From positions 124,001 to 188,000 of the forward strand of contig NZ_RQZG01000003.1 of the NCBI RefSeq assembly GCF_003859805.1: a DNA stretch of 64,000 nucleotides. Direction: 5' to 3'. Both the position numbers and the translations under genes were made by a program. This document shows positions 36,858 to 46,900 of this stretch, piece after piece. Positions within the stretch are counted from its first letter, which is position 1, and each line of letters opens with the position of its first letter. Origin of the DNA: Arachnia propionica (GTDB taxonomy: Bacteria > Actinomycetota > Actinomycetes > Propionibacteriales > Propionibacteriaceae). The notes under the pieces are model-generated. The model was not told where the DNA came from. It made no database searches and saw nothing but the letters and a program-made list of their open reading frames with translations.

Positions 36858-38414
36858 TCAGGCCGGGCCGAGGCCGTGCTTCTTCGGAGGCCGGACCTCG
36901 CGCTTGCCGACGAGCAGCTCCAGCGCGAGGGCGATCTCGCGTCGGGTGTCGGCCGGGTCGATGATGTCATCGACCAGCCCGCGGGAGGCAGCCATGTACG
37001 GGGTGGAGAAGGTCTCGCGGTACTCCTCCACCAGCTCCTCACGGCGGGCGTCCTGATCCTCGGCGGCCTCGATCTCGCGGCGGAACACCACGTTCGCGGC
37101 ACCCTCGGCACCCATCACGGCGATCTCAGCGGTCGGCCAGGCGAACACCTTGTCGGCGCCGAGATCCTTCGAGCACATCGCCAGGTAGGCGCCACCGTAG
37201 GCCTTGCGCAGCACCACGGTGATCTTCGGCACCGTCGCGGCCGAGTAGGCGTACAGCATCTTCGCGCCGTGACGGATGATGCCACCGTGCTCCTGCGCCA
37301 CGCCCGGCAGGAAGCCGGGGACGTCGACGAGGTTCACCACGGGGATGTTGAAGGCGTTGCAGAAGCGGATGAACTTGCTGCCCTTGTCGGAGGAGTCGAT
37401 GTCCAGCACACCGGACATCACCGACGGCTGGTTCGCGATGATGCCGATGGTGCGGCCGTTGATGCGTCCGAACCCGACGACGATGTTCATCGCCCACCCG
37501 GCCTGGACCTCCAGGAAGTCGCGGTGGTCGACGATCTCCGCGATGACCTCGCGGATGTCGTAGCCCTTGTTGGATGCGGTCGGGATGATCTCCCGCAGCT
37601 TCTCGTTGGGCTCGATCGAGTCATCCGGATCGACGATCGGCGGTTCCTCGGTGTTGTTCTGCGGCAGGAAGCTCAGCAGCTTCTTCGCGATCAGGATGGC
37701 CTGCTCGTCGTCGTCGGCCACGAAGTGGACCACGCCGGAGCGGGACATGTGGGCATCGGCACCACCCAGTGCGTCCTGGGTGACCTCCTCACCGGTGACC
37801 TGCTTGATGACGCCGGGGCCCGTGATGAACATGTGGGCCTTGCGGGTCTGGATGATGAAGTCGGTCAGGGCCGGGGAGTAGGCCGCGCCACCGGCGCAGG
37901 GCCCGGCGATGATCGAGATCTGCGGGACCGCACCCGAGAGCAGGACGTTGGCGTAGAAGACCTTGCCGTAGCCCGACAGGGAGTCGATGCCCTCCTGGAC
38001 ACGGGCGCCACCCGAGTCGTTGATGAAGACGAACGGGGTACCGGTCTGCAGCGATGCCTTGAGCATCTCGGTGACCTTGATGGAGTGGGCCTCACCGGCG
38101 GAGCCACCCATGACGGTGAAGTCCTGGCTGGCCAGGTGGACCGGGCGGCCCAGCACCGTCGCGGAGCCGGTCACCACACCGTCGGCGGCCATGTCGGCCT
38201 TGTCCATCCCGAAGGTGGTGGTGCGGTTGCGGCGGAAGGCCCCGGTCTCCTGGAAGGTGCCCTCGTCGATCAGGGCCTCGATGCGGTCGCGGGCGGTCAG
38301 CTTGCCCTTGGACCGCTGCTTCTCCAGCTTGTCGAGGCCGCCTCCGGCCTCGACCTTCGCACGGGCGTCCTCCAGCTGCTGGAGGCGCTCGGCCATCGTG
38401 TGTTCCTTGCTCAT
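36858..38414 (-). CDS. Methylmalonyl-CoA carboxyltransferase 12S subunit
   Basis: A 518-residue carboxyltransferase of the crotonase-like acyl-CoA carboxylase beta family. Oxyanion-hole regions GPCAGGAAYSPALTDF and KAYGGAYLAMCSKDLGAD are intact, and FINDSGGARVQEGIDSL is typical of propionyl/methylmalonyl-CoA enzymes. It forms the central hexamer that takes carboxyl from (S)-methylmalonyl-CoA onto the 1.3S biotin. The order 5S, 12S, small protein, 1.3S and its neighbours identify transcarboxylase rather than a sodium-pumping decarboxylase. Confidence 0.96.
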   Translation of the reverse strand: MSKEHTMAERLQQLEDARAKVEAGGGLDKLEKQRSKGKLTARDRIEALIDEGTFQETGAFRRNRTTTFGMDKADMAADGVVTGSATVLGRPVHLASQDFTVMGGSAGEAHSIKVTEMLKASLQTGTPFVFINDSGGARVQEGIDSLSGYGKVFYANVLLSGAVPQISIIAGPCAGGAAYSPALTDFIIQTRKAHMFITGPGVIKQVTGEEVTQDALGGADAHMSRSGVVHFVADDDEQAILIAKKLLSFLPQNNTEEPPIVDPDDSIEPNEKLREIIPTASNKGYDIREVIAEIVDHRDFLEVQAGWAMNIVVGFGRINGRTIGIIANQPSVMSGVLDIDSSDKGSKFIRFCNAFNIPVVNLVDVPGFLPGVAQEHGGIIRHGAKMLYAYSAATVPKITVVLRKAYGGAYLAMCSKDLGADKVFAWPTAEIAVMGAEGAANVVFRREIEAAEDQDARREELVEEYRETFSTPYMAASRGLVDDIIDPADTRREIALALELLVGKREVRPPKKHGLGPA

Positions 38415-38422
38415 GGTGCTCC

Positions 38423-39916
38423 TCAGGCGGGCTCGACGGAAACGCTGTGCGAACGGCCAGCGATGGTGACGTTGTACTTGACGGGGCCGGAGATGCCCTG
38501 CGCCTTGCGCTTGGCGGCCTCCTCCTCGGCCTTGAGCTGCTCCGGGGTCTTGCCGACGTTCTTCGGCCCCTCGGAACGGGTCTTGAAGAACCCGGGCGCG
38601 ACGCCCGGGAACATCGCATTGGTCAGGACGTCCTCCTCGGTGCCGTCGGCTCCCTCAAGGGCCCCCGCCTGAGCGACGAGCTCGTCCCACTCCGGGGTCA
38701 GGGTGTCGGCGGGACGCACCGTGATGGGGTCCTTCTTCGCCTGTGTGCGGGCCAACTCGATGACCTCCGGGTTGCGCTCCCCGAGGCACTCGCCGTAGTA
38801 GCCGAGCATGAGGTCGGCGAACTCACCGGTGAGCACCTTGTAGCGACCCATGAGGACGTTGAACACGGCCTGGGTGCCGACGATCTGCGACGACGGGGTG
38901 ACCAGCGGCGGGTGCCCGGCATCGGCCTTGACCCGGGGCACCTCCTCCATCACCTCGCGGATACGGTCCCCCGCGCCCTGGGCCTTGAGCTGGGACTCCA
39001 TGTTCGACAGCATGCCGCCCGGGATCTGGGAGGAGAAGATGTCGGTGTCCACCAGGGTGGCGGACTCGAACTCGGCGTACTTGGGGCGGATGGCCGCGAA
39101 ATGGTCGCGGATCTTGATGAGACGGTCCATGTCGAGCCCCGTGGTGTACTCGGTGCCCTCCAGCATCGCGACGAGGGACTCGGTGGGGTTGTGCCCGGGG
39201 CCCAGGCTCATCGACGAGATGGCGGTGTCAACCACGTCGGCACCTGCCTCGATGGCCTTCATGAGCGAGACCAGCGTGACCCCCGTCGTGGAGTGGCAGT
39301 GGACGTTGATCTGGATGTCGCCGTAGGTCTCCTTGATACCGCGGATGATGTCGTAGGCGGGCTGCGGCTGGAGCAGGGCGGCCATGTCCTTCAGGGCGAT
39401 GGACTCGGCCCCCATGTCGATGAGCTGACCGGCCAGCTTCACGTATCCCTCGACGGTGTGGACCGGGGAGATGGTGTAGCAGATGGTGCCCTGGGCGTGC
39501 TTGCCGACCTTCTTGACCGCCTGCATGGCACGGGCCATGTTGCGCGGGTCGTTGAGGGCGTCGAAGACCCGGAAGACGTCCATGCCGTTCTCGGCGGACT
39601 TCTCGACGAACTTCTCCACCACCATGTCCTCGTAGTGGCGGTAGCCGAGGAGGTTCTGGCCGCGCAGCAGCATCTGCAGCCTGGAGTTGGGCATCAGCTC
39701 ACGGAAGGTCCGCAGCCTGACCCACGGGTCTTCGTTGAGGAAGCGGATGCAGGAATCGAAGGTCGCGCCACCCCAACACTCGACGGACCAGTAACCGGCC
39801 GCATCGATGTCAGCGCAGGCATCGACCATGTCTTCCATGGCCATGCGGGTTGCCATCAAACTCTGGTGTGCGTCCCGGAGGGCTACTTCGGTGACGCCGA
39901 TCTTTCGAGGACTCAT
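38423..39916 (-). CDS. Methylmalonyl-CoA carboxyltransferase 5S subunit
   Basis: A 497-residue pyruvate carboxyltransferase related to the carboxyltransferase part of pyruvate carboxylase and OadA. The start MSPRKIGVTEVALRDAHQ and the following SLMATRMAMEDMVDACADI match the propionibacterial 5S subunit closely; the metal-site RDAHQ and GLDMDRLIKI are seen. It transfers carboxyl from biotin to pyruvate, giving oxaloacetate. ATG 39916 is chosen on that alignment, since an upstream in-frame extension has no family equivalent. First gene of the transcarboxylase operon. Confidence 0.96.
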   Translation of the reverse strand: MSPRKIGVTEVALRDAHQSLMATRMAMEDMVDACADIDAAGYWSVECWGGATFDSCIRFLNEDPWVRLRTFRELMPNSRLQMLLRGQNLLGYRHYEDMVVEKFVEKSAENGMDVFRVFDALNDPRNMARAMQAVKKVGKHAQGTICYTISPVHTVEGYVKLAGQLIDMGAESIALKDMAALLQPQPAYDIIRGIKETYGDIQINVHCHSTTGVTLVSLMKAIEAGADVVDTAISSMSLGPGHNPTESLVAMLEGTEYTTGLDMDRLIKIRDHFAAIRPKYAEFESATLVDTDIFSSQIPGGMLSNMESQLKAQGAGDRIREVMEEVPRVKADAGHPPLVTPSSQIVGTQAVFNVLMGRYKVLTGEFADLMLGYYGECLGERNPEVIELARTQAKKDPITVRPADTLTPEWDELVAQAGALEGADGTEEDVLTNAMFPGVAPGFFKTRSEGPKNVGKTPEQLKAEEEAAKRKAQGISGPVKYNVTIAGRSHSVSVEPA

Positions 39917-39987
39917 GGTCCCTATCCAACCATGCCGGGGTTCGGCCACGACACCCGCCCCCCGCTTCGGAGGTCCCACTCGCATTC

Positions 39988-39998
39988 TGGTCGGACCA
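39988..39998. promoter_or_regulatory. TGGTCGGACCA palindrome before the transcarboxylase operon
   Basis: A perfect 11-bp palindrome (TGGTC-G-GACCA), 72 bp upstream of the 5S start, with the same core as the sites around the DM13 and deacetylase genes. The 268-bp divergent gap shows no clear -10 for the 5S gene. Confidence 0.4.
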
Positions 39999-40019
39999 AG
40001 GGCTGACGAGGACAAACGG

Positions 40020-40034
40020 TTGAACGCTGTTCAA
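40020..40034. promoter_or_regulatory. TTGAAC-GCT-GTTCAA palindrome
   Basis: A perfect 15-bp inverted repeat in the divergent region between the 5S gene and the DUF418-like gene, 104 bp from the 5S start. The regulator is unknown. Confidence 0.4.
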
Positions 40035-40171
40035 AGGCCAGTTCTCACGACGCGGCGTCACCAGCAGGACACACACCACCAGCCCCAGGTCCGACAGGCA
40101 TCCGACCAGGGTCTTCCGCCACCGCCGCGGATTCCGACCCGAAGCCCCTTCCACTCCACCTCATGGCCCCC

Positions 40172-40177
40172 TACCCT
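40172..40177 (+). promoter_or_regulatory. Candidate -10 element, leaderless DUF418-like gene
   Basis: TACCCT lies 7 nt before the GTG start and there is no ribosome site, the leaderless pattern repeated in this window. Confidence 0.35.
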
Positions 40178-40184
40178 GTGGCCT

Positions 40185-41600
40185 GTGACTGGCACTGTTC
40201 TCGACCCCGCCCCTGAGCCCGTCGCCGCCCCCGAGGCGGCACCCCGCCCTGCCCGGCCCTGGTGGCCCCGACTGCGTGACTTCTCCCGCGTCCGGCCGCG
40301 GGTGCGCGGGCTGGACGCGGCACGTGGGCTGGCGGTGCTGGGCATGGTGGTGGCCCACACCGTCCTCACCCCGGCCTCCCCCGGTGACCCGGTGGCCCTG
40401 CTGAACTTCGCCAACGGGCGCTCCGCCATCCTGTTCGCGACCATCGCCGGGGTGTCGCTGGCCATCATGAGCGGCGGACGACGCCGTCTCGAGGGAACCG
40501 AGCTCATGCAGGCCCGACTCACCATCCTCGGACGGGCGATCGTGCTGCTCTTCCTGGCCGGTGGCCTGTCGCTCATCCCGACGAGTGTCCAGGTGATCCT
40601 GGCCTCCTACGCGTTCTGGTTCATCCTGGCGCTGCCTGCACTGCGCTGGCGACCCCGCACCCTGCTCATCGTGGCCGCCTGTCACGCCACCCTCGGGTCC
40701 TTCCTCGTGATGGCGATGCCCACCTGGTTCCCCCTCTGGGGCGGTGGCGGGACCGACAACGCCTTCGTCCCTCTCATGATCGCCAGCTCCGTCTACCCCG
40801 CCTTCGTGTGGATGGGTTTCGTGCTCGCCGGTCTGGCCCTCGGCCGCTACGGCCTGGACAATGTCGTCGCCCTGCGGAACTTCCTCATCGTCGGCCTGGT
40901 GCTCTTCATCGGGTTCGCCGCCCCGTTCCTCATCGAGGCGAGGTCCCTCGACCCCCTGTTCGCGCAGAACGGCAACCCCAGCAGCAGCATCTCCGAGGGC
41001 GGCGAGGACTACCCCGACCCCGAGGAGAACTGGTGTCTGGACGCATCCGGGACCGCCCTCAAGAGCTGCTCCCTCGAAGAGCTCGAGAAACAGCTCGAGA
41101 CCATGACCGAGGAACAGTTCGCCAGCTACGAGAAACTCATCAACGAGAAACTCGGCATCGACGAGTCCCTCCCGGAGCCGGGCGACCCGGAGGAGGACGA
41201 CAGGTTCCCGTCGATCTTCGACCCCACCCGTCCCGTGGACATCAAGCTCGCGGTGTGGAACTTCGCCCCGCACTCCGGCACCCCGTTCGAGAGCTTCTCC
41301 TCCGGCGGGTTGGCCCTGGCGACGATCGCCGGGCTGGTGCTGCTCGGCAGGATCGCCTGGAGCCGGTTCGTGCTGTGGCCGCTGACCGGCGTCGGCGCCA
41401 TGGCCCTGACCGCCTACGTGGTGCACATCATCGTCCTGACCAGCATCGGGATGCAGCCCGACGAGCTGCTGGTGGCCGGAGGGCTCGCCCTGGGACTGGT
41501 CGTGCTGTGTTCGCTGTGGCTGCGGGTGTTCACCTCCGGCCCGCTGGAGCAGCTCACCGGGGCCGTCGCCGATCGGCTGGCAGGACGCCCCAGGGGCTAG
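40185..41600 (+). CDS. DUF418/heparan-alpha-glucosaminide acetyltransferase-like membrane protein
   Basis: A 471-residue membrane protein starting VTGTVLDPAP. After a Pro/Ala-rich cytosolic tail comes the family signature RVRGLDAARGLAVLGM with the His of VVAHT, then about ten helices. An external acidic insertion (about 260-355, rich in Glu/Asp with a possible disulphide in NWCLDASGTALKSCS) interrupts the helices. The family includes acyltransferases that pass acetyl groups across the membrane, but many members are uncharacterised. GTG 40185 fits the leaderless promoter. Confidence 0.78.
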   Translation: MTGTVLDPAPEPVAAPEAAPRPARPWWPRLRDFSRVRPRVRGLDAARGLAVLGMVVAHTVLTPASPGDPVALLNFANGRSAILFATIAGVSLAIMSGGRRRLEGTELMQARLTILGRAIVLLFLAGGLSLIPTSVQVILASYAFWFILALPALRWRPRTLLIVAACHATLGSFLVMAMPTWFPLWGGGGTDNAFVPLMIASSVYPAFVWMGFVLAGLALGRYGLDNVVALRNFLIVGLVLFIGFAAPFLIEARSLDPLFAQNGNPSSSISEGGEDYPDPEENWCLDASGTALKSCSLEELEKQLETMTEEQFASYEKLINEKLGIDESLPEPGDPEEDDRFPSIFDPTRPVDIKLAVWNFAPHSGTPFESFSSGGLALATIAGLVLLGRIAWSRFVLWPLTGVGAMALTAYVVHIIVLTSIGMQPDELLVAGGLALGLVVLCSLWLRVFTSGPLEQLTGAVADRLAGRPRG

Positions 41601-41624
41601 CAGTTCTGGTCGACGCTGGGCCGA

Positions 41625-42050
41625 TCAGCTGGCGAGCGGTTCACCACGCAGGATGCGCTCCAGCCTGACCAGCGAGGACTCGGCGGCGTCGCCACTGCGC
41701 AGGTAGTGCCCCTCAGCCGGGTCACTGAAGTCACGGATGATGGCAAGCTCGCAGGCCGAGGGGTCCTCCTCCCCGCGGTCACGGATGTCACGCAGCGTCT
41801 CCTCCGCCAACCGGGAGGCCCTGTCCTGCTCGGTGGAGCTGAGCAGCCGCACCTTGTCCTGCACGACACGGTCCGCGGAGTCCACCTCCACCAGCCGCAC
41901 CCGGTTCCCCTCCACCGTGTACTCCCGGGAACCGAGCGGCCCCGTCGAGGTCCACCGCCGGTAGACCAACCGGTAGGCCTCGTCCTCCTTCCTCGAGGCC
42001 TCGCTGGGGAAGGGCGCAAGTGTGGCCAGGGCCGCATGGAATCCAGTCAT
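41625..42050 (-). CDS. Hypothetical soluble protein, 141 aa
   Basis: I do not recognise a family. The sequence is charged and mostly helical in its second half (STEQDRASRLAEETLRDIRD; ESSLVRLERILRGEPL), with a strand-like core (REYTVEGNRVRLVEVD). TAGCCT lies 8 nt before the ATG on the minus strand and no ribosome site is seen. It follows the 482-residue gene on the same strand after a hairpin, so it is probably transcribed separately. Confidence 0.6.
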   Translation of the reverse strand: MTGFHAALATLAPFPSEASRKEDEAYRLVYRRWTSTGPLGSREYTVEGNRVRLVEVDSADRVVQDKVRLLSSTEQDRASRLAEETLRDIRDRGEEDPSACELAIIRDFSDPAEGHYLRSGDAAESSLVRLERILRGEPLAS

Positions 42051-42084
42051 GTTCAGCGAGGCTAAGGGCGGGACACCCCGACGG

Positions 42085-42121
42085 GTTCGACGACTCGGCT
42101 GGCCTTTTGGCCAGGTCGAAC
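42085..42121 (-). terminator. Hairpin between the two hypothetical genes
   Basis: CTGGCC-TTTT-GGCCAG (42099-42114) is flanked by complementary GTTCGAC and GTCGAAC arms. It follows the stop of the upstream minus-strand gene (42167) and could terminate it. Confidence 0.45.
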
Positions 42122-42166
42122 TTCCACCCGATGTGATGGCCAAAAGTCTGACTCACCGGAACGTGT

Positions 42167-43615
42167 TCAGCCGTTCCCACCCCAGATCTCGATGAGTACC
42201 CGCGCCTGCTGCGCTGCTCGGACATCCGCTCCGTCCGCCACCATCGCGACGGTCTCGACGAGTTCCCCGGACACCGCTTCGATCCCCTCCAGGGCCCCCA
42301 GCACCTTGCGGACAACCGCTCGGGAGCCGTGGGGCAGCACGACGAGGGCGATCTCGGTCAGCTCGGCCTCGTCCAGGTCCAGGGTCAGCAGCAGTTCGGT
42401 CACGAAGGTCACGGCCACCCCGTCCAGCACGGGCAGGACCGCGATGAGCCGGGCACGCTCGACACGAAGGCGATCCGCCAGAGCGAGCGCCTGGACCCAC
42501 TGCACCACGGCCCGCTGCGAGGAGACCCGGTCCCCGCGTTCCCACACCGCGATGAGCGCGCCGGTCAGGGCCGCATCATCGACCTCCCCGGCGGTGCGGA
42601 CCGCTACGGCCGCATCCTCGACCTCACGCATGCGTTCCTCGGGTTCCGCGAAGGGCGCCATGGCATCCCGGACCGCGCAGGCGGCGAGGAACTGCTCCTG
42701 CCACCGTCGCCCGACCTTCGGGGTGGACGAGTCGCGCCACCACGCCTTCCAGTACTCCCGCCGCGTGGGCAACGGGAGGTCGTGGTGGTGGACGAGCAGC
42801 TCCACCAGGTCGAGGGCACCACGCAGGGCCAAGGGATCACCCTCGGCCACCGCGACGACCTCCGCCGCGAATCCGTGACCGCGCTCCACGACGGCGGCCA
42901 GGAACTCGTCGTGGTACCGCTCGCGTTCTCCAGCCGTGACCGACACCGGCCACTCACGGGGTCGCCACAGGACCTGTTCCTCCGTGGCACCCAGCCGCAC
43001 CAGCAGTGGGACCGCCCAGTCCCCCAGGTGCCAGGGGTGCCATGTCGAGTGGTCGGTCAACGCCTCGACGACGGCGGCTCCGGTCTCCGCGCGTTCCGCC
43101 TGCGGCATGGCGTCGAGGGCCTCCAGCAGATGTCGGTACCACAGCACCTCGTCACCGGCCTCGGGCACGACCCCGACGCCGTCCGGGTGCCCGAGCCGGG
43201 CCAGCCGGAACCATCCCGGCTCGGACAACCCGTGCTCGGTGACCAGTCGCTCCAGCAGGGGATGGGCATCGAGGTCACCGCCTCCCGCCGCTGCGACGAG
43301 CCGTTCTGTCCACTGGGCGCCGCGTGACGAGCACAGCTGGACCCAGGACTCCCACGCCTCGGGTTCGGCCAGGAACTCGTTGCGGCCGGATGCCCTCATC
43401 CCGGCCAGCACGTGGGTCAGCGCACCGTCGCAACGCAGCGCGAGCACCGCCCCTCTGGCCGAGAGCCCGGCCATGTGGAGCCGGGGGTGGAGTCGCCGCG
43501 CATGCCTTCGATACGCGGCGACGATCTCCTCACCGAGCGGGCGGTGCATGAACTGCGACAGGGTCCCTGAGTGCTCGACCCACCCGACCAGCTCCTGGAG
43601 ACCAAGATCAGACAC
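42167..43615 (-). CDS. Hypothetical helical-repeat protein, 482 aa
   Basis: I do not recognise a named family. The protein is soluble, acidic and almost wholly helical, with Leu/Ala-rich amphipathic stretches that suggest HEAT-like repeats (AALTGALIAVWERGDRVS; LAVLPVLDG-like units; AVVRKVLGALEGIEAV). A GAGGAGGAAAC ribosome site precedes the GTG start, so the gene is likely real. The 288 bp between it and the subtilase gene contain a 20-bp palindrome but no other gene. Confidence 0.7.
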   Translation of the reverse strand: MSDLGLQELVGWVEHSGTLSQFMHRPLGEEIVAAYRRHARRLHPRLHMAGLSARGAVLALRCDGALTHVLAGMRASGRNEFLAEPEAWESWVQLCSSRGAQWTERLVAAAGGGDLDAHPLLERLVTEHGLSEPGWFRLARLGHPDGVGVVPEAGDEVLWYRHLLEALDAMPQAERAETGAAVVEALTDHSTWHPWHLGDWAVPLLVRLGATEEQVLWRPREWPVSVTAGERERYHDEFLAAVVERGHGFAAEVVAVAEGDPLALRGALDLVELLVHHHDLPLPTRREYWKAWWRDSSTPKVGRRWQEQFLAACAVRDAMAPFAEPEERMREVEDAAVAVRTAGEVDDAALTGALIAVWERGDRVSSQRAVVQWVQALALADRLRVERARLIAVLPVLDGVAVTFVTELLLTLDLDEAELTEIALVVLPHGSRAVVRKVLGALEGIEAVSGELVETVAMVADGADVRAAQQARVLIEIWGGNG

Positions 43616-43807
43616 GTTTCCTCCTCACCACGGGGACGCCGTCGCGTCCGCACGTCGCAAGTGTGGCAGTCATCCCGAGGTGGCCGATCGGATGGGATAC
43701 CACGAACCGGGTGTCATCCTTGTGGCCGACTGCCACTTCACGGGGGTGCGACGATGCGCGGAGACCCCCTCGGAATGGGCCCGAGAAGCAGTTCCTGGCC
43801 AAAGGTG

Positions 43808-43827
43808 AAGGGCTTGGACAAGCCCTT
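43808..43827. promoter_or_regulatory. 20-bp palindrome upstream of the subtilase
   Basis: AAGGGCTTG-GA-CAAGCCCTT is a perfect 9-bp inverted repeat with a 2-bp centre. A -10-like TAGGAT follows at 43849-43854, and the ATG lies at 43904. It could be an operator. Confidence 0.4.
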
Positions 43828-43903
43828 CCTCCCACGAGTCGGCGTTGTTAGGATGACGCGACCTTCAGGCCCAACCGCTGGGCCCCGACCCCGAGGACGA
43901 TCA

Positions 43904-46900
43904 ATGAGGAAAGCCCTGGTGACGACAGCTGCCCTGTCGTTGCTGCTCACCCTGGTGAGCCCATCCGCCGTGGCCGAGGAACCCCCTGCGCCACCACCGT
44001 TTCGGAGCGAGACCCCCGCTGTGCCGGGGACCGGCCCGGGAAGCCCTGACGAACCCCAGCACGTGATCGTCCTGCTGAAGCAGGAAGAGGCCCTGGACCG
44101 GGTGCTCGGCCGCTGGGCCGGCGTCGAGGGGTTCGACGTCCGCCGCAGGTTCGGCCACCTGGTGGACGGGTTCTCCGCCACCCTCCCGAAGAGTCGGCTC
44201 CGGGCCCTGGCCGCCGACCCGGACGTCGAGACGGTCCAGAAGGTGAAGACCTACCAGACCTCGATGCAGACCGCAGGCGAGCTCACCCAGAGTGTTGCCG
44301 CCCGGACCGACCTGGGTGTCGACGGCGCCGGCATCGTGGTCTCCGTCATCGACACCGGCATCGACCCGACACACCAGGACATGCGGCTCGACGACGGCGT
44401 GGCGACCAAGCTCACCCCCCAGGGCGAGCACGCCACGGCGAAGGTGCCCTACGGCTGGAACTACGCCGACCAGAACTCCAACTTCGTCGACGCCACCGCC
44501 TCGATGCACGGCATGCACGTCGCCGGGATCGTCGCGGCCAACGGCGGCCCGGATGCTGACGTCACCACCAACGGTCGGATCAACGGCATCGCCCCCAATG
44601 CCCAGCTGCTGGCCATGAAGGTGTTCTCCAACGATCCGGCCCAGGGGGGCGCGAAGGAGGATGACATCATCGCCGCCATCGAGGACTCGGTGACGATGGG
44701 GGCCGACATCATTAACATGTCGCTGGGCGCCGCCAACGGCACCAACGAGTCCTCCATCGGGCAGGGCAGGGCGATCGCCGCCGCCCAGGCCGCCGGTGTC
44801 CAGGTCATCGTCGCCGCCGGCAACGACGGCCTGAACGGCTCCTCGAACGGGAGCACCGTCGACCACAGCTCCATGCTCGACGACGGGACCATGGGCAACC
44901 CGGCCTCGACGACCGAGGCCCTGTCCATCGCGTCGGTGGACAACAGCCACAGCCTGGCCACCCTCGCGACGGTGAACACCGCGAACGGGCCGGTGGAGCT
45001 TCCCTACAAGCTCCAGATCGGCCGGACCGACGAGCAGGAACACGGCATCGTCTTCGCCGGATTCGGACGCCCGGAGGACTTCCCGGCCCACACCACCGGC
45101 AACTTCGCCCTCATCGAGCGTGGCGAGGTGTCCTTCACCGACAAGTTCACCAACGCCGTCGAGGCCGGGGCCATCGGCGTCATCGTCTACAACAACGCCG
45201 CTGGCGGTGAGAACTTCACGGGGATGTCAGGTCTGCAGGACTTCACCATTCCCGGGGCGTTCATGTTCCACTCGGTGGGCGAGCAACTGAAACAGGCCAT
45301 CGCGAACAACGACGGAACTGCCCGGATCACCTTGACCGGGAAGACCAGGCTGCTGGAGCTCAGCCCCACCCTGCGGGCCTCCGACTTCAGCTCCTGGGGA
45401 GCCACCCCGGAGCTGGACTTCAAGCCGCAGCTGGCAGGAATCGGCGGCAACGTGCGTTCGACGATCAACGACAACGCCTACCTGGAGGAGTCCGGAACCT
45501 CCATGGCCGCACCCCATGTGGCGGGCGCCTTCGCCCTCGCCCTGACGAAGTACCGGGAGATGTACCCGGATCTCACGGCGGGCGAACGAAACCAGCTGCT
45601 CCGCACGGCCTTCTCCAACACCGCGAAGATCCTGGAGCACAGCCCCGGCCAGCCCTACGCACCCCGTCAGATCGGGGCCGGTCTGATCCAGACCGTCGAC
45701 GCCGTCAACACCCGGGTGTTCGCCACGGTCGACGGCCACCCCACGATCGCCCTGCGCCAGGTCGACGGACCCCGGACCTTCACCGTGACCCTCACCAACC
45801 GTGACGACCGTGACCACACCTTCACCACCGGCGCGACCTGCGTGGTCACCGAGAGCCAGCAGGCGGGCGAGGCCAACACCACCGGATGCCACGACACCGA
45901 GGAGCTCAGCCCACAGGTCCGCAGCGTCACCGTCCCGGCCGGTGGCACCGCGACGCTCGACTACACCCTCACCCCCGACACCTCGGAGCGGCACTGGATC
46001 CAGGGGTGGGCCACCCTCGACTCGGGCGAGGACGACCAGCCCGACCTGGCCATCCCCTACCTCGGCTTCGTCGGCGACTGGAACGCCGAACCGATCATCG
46101 ACCATCCACGGCAGGACGGGAGGACCCCCGTCCTGGACGGGGTCCTGGGCCCGGACCAGGCCAACCTGACCCAGCTCTACGGACCCCTGGGCCACACCGA
46201 GACCTCATCACAGTGGATGTCCCCGAACGGTGACGGCTTCTTCGACGAACTGTTCCCGCTGTACATGCTGCTGCGTTCCGCCGGTGAGATCCAGTTCGAG
46301 GTGGTCAAGGACGGCGCCGTGGTGAGAAGCTTCGGCACCGAACGCGACATGAGCCGACTGCCGCTGCGCCTGGTTCCGCCTGCGATCCAGTCCGCGGCCG
46401 AGGGAGCGACGAACCAGGCCTGGGACGGCACCCTCTACGATCCCGACACCGCCACCTTCGAGAAGGTCCCTGATGCTGATCTCGGCACCTACCGCTACCG
46501 CATCCGCTCGCGTCTGTCCGAGGACTTCGACTGGCAGGTGACGGAGCTGTCCATCGGCATCGACACCGTCGCTCCCGAGGCCTCGTTCACCGTCGTGCCG
46601 CAGCCCGACGGGTCCCGCCTGTACACCGTGACCGCGTCGGATGACCGCTCCGGTCTGGAGAACCCCGCCGGGGTGTTCGCCAGGGACGCGGCCAGCGCGA
46701 CGGTGTTCGAGCCGACGATCACCTCCCCGGGCACCTACACCTTCACCATCCCGGCCGCGATCGCGGGCGGCGACTCCTACGTCGAGATCCTCGCCATGGA
46801 CAAGGCCGGCAACACCACGGAGCTGCGCGACTTCTACCAGACCCGTCCCATCAGGGTCCTGAACAGCCACAAGGTGGATCGCTGGATCGGGAAGGACTCC

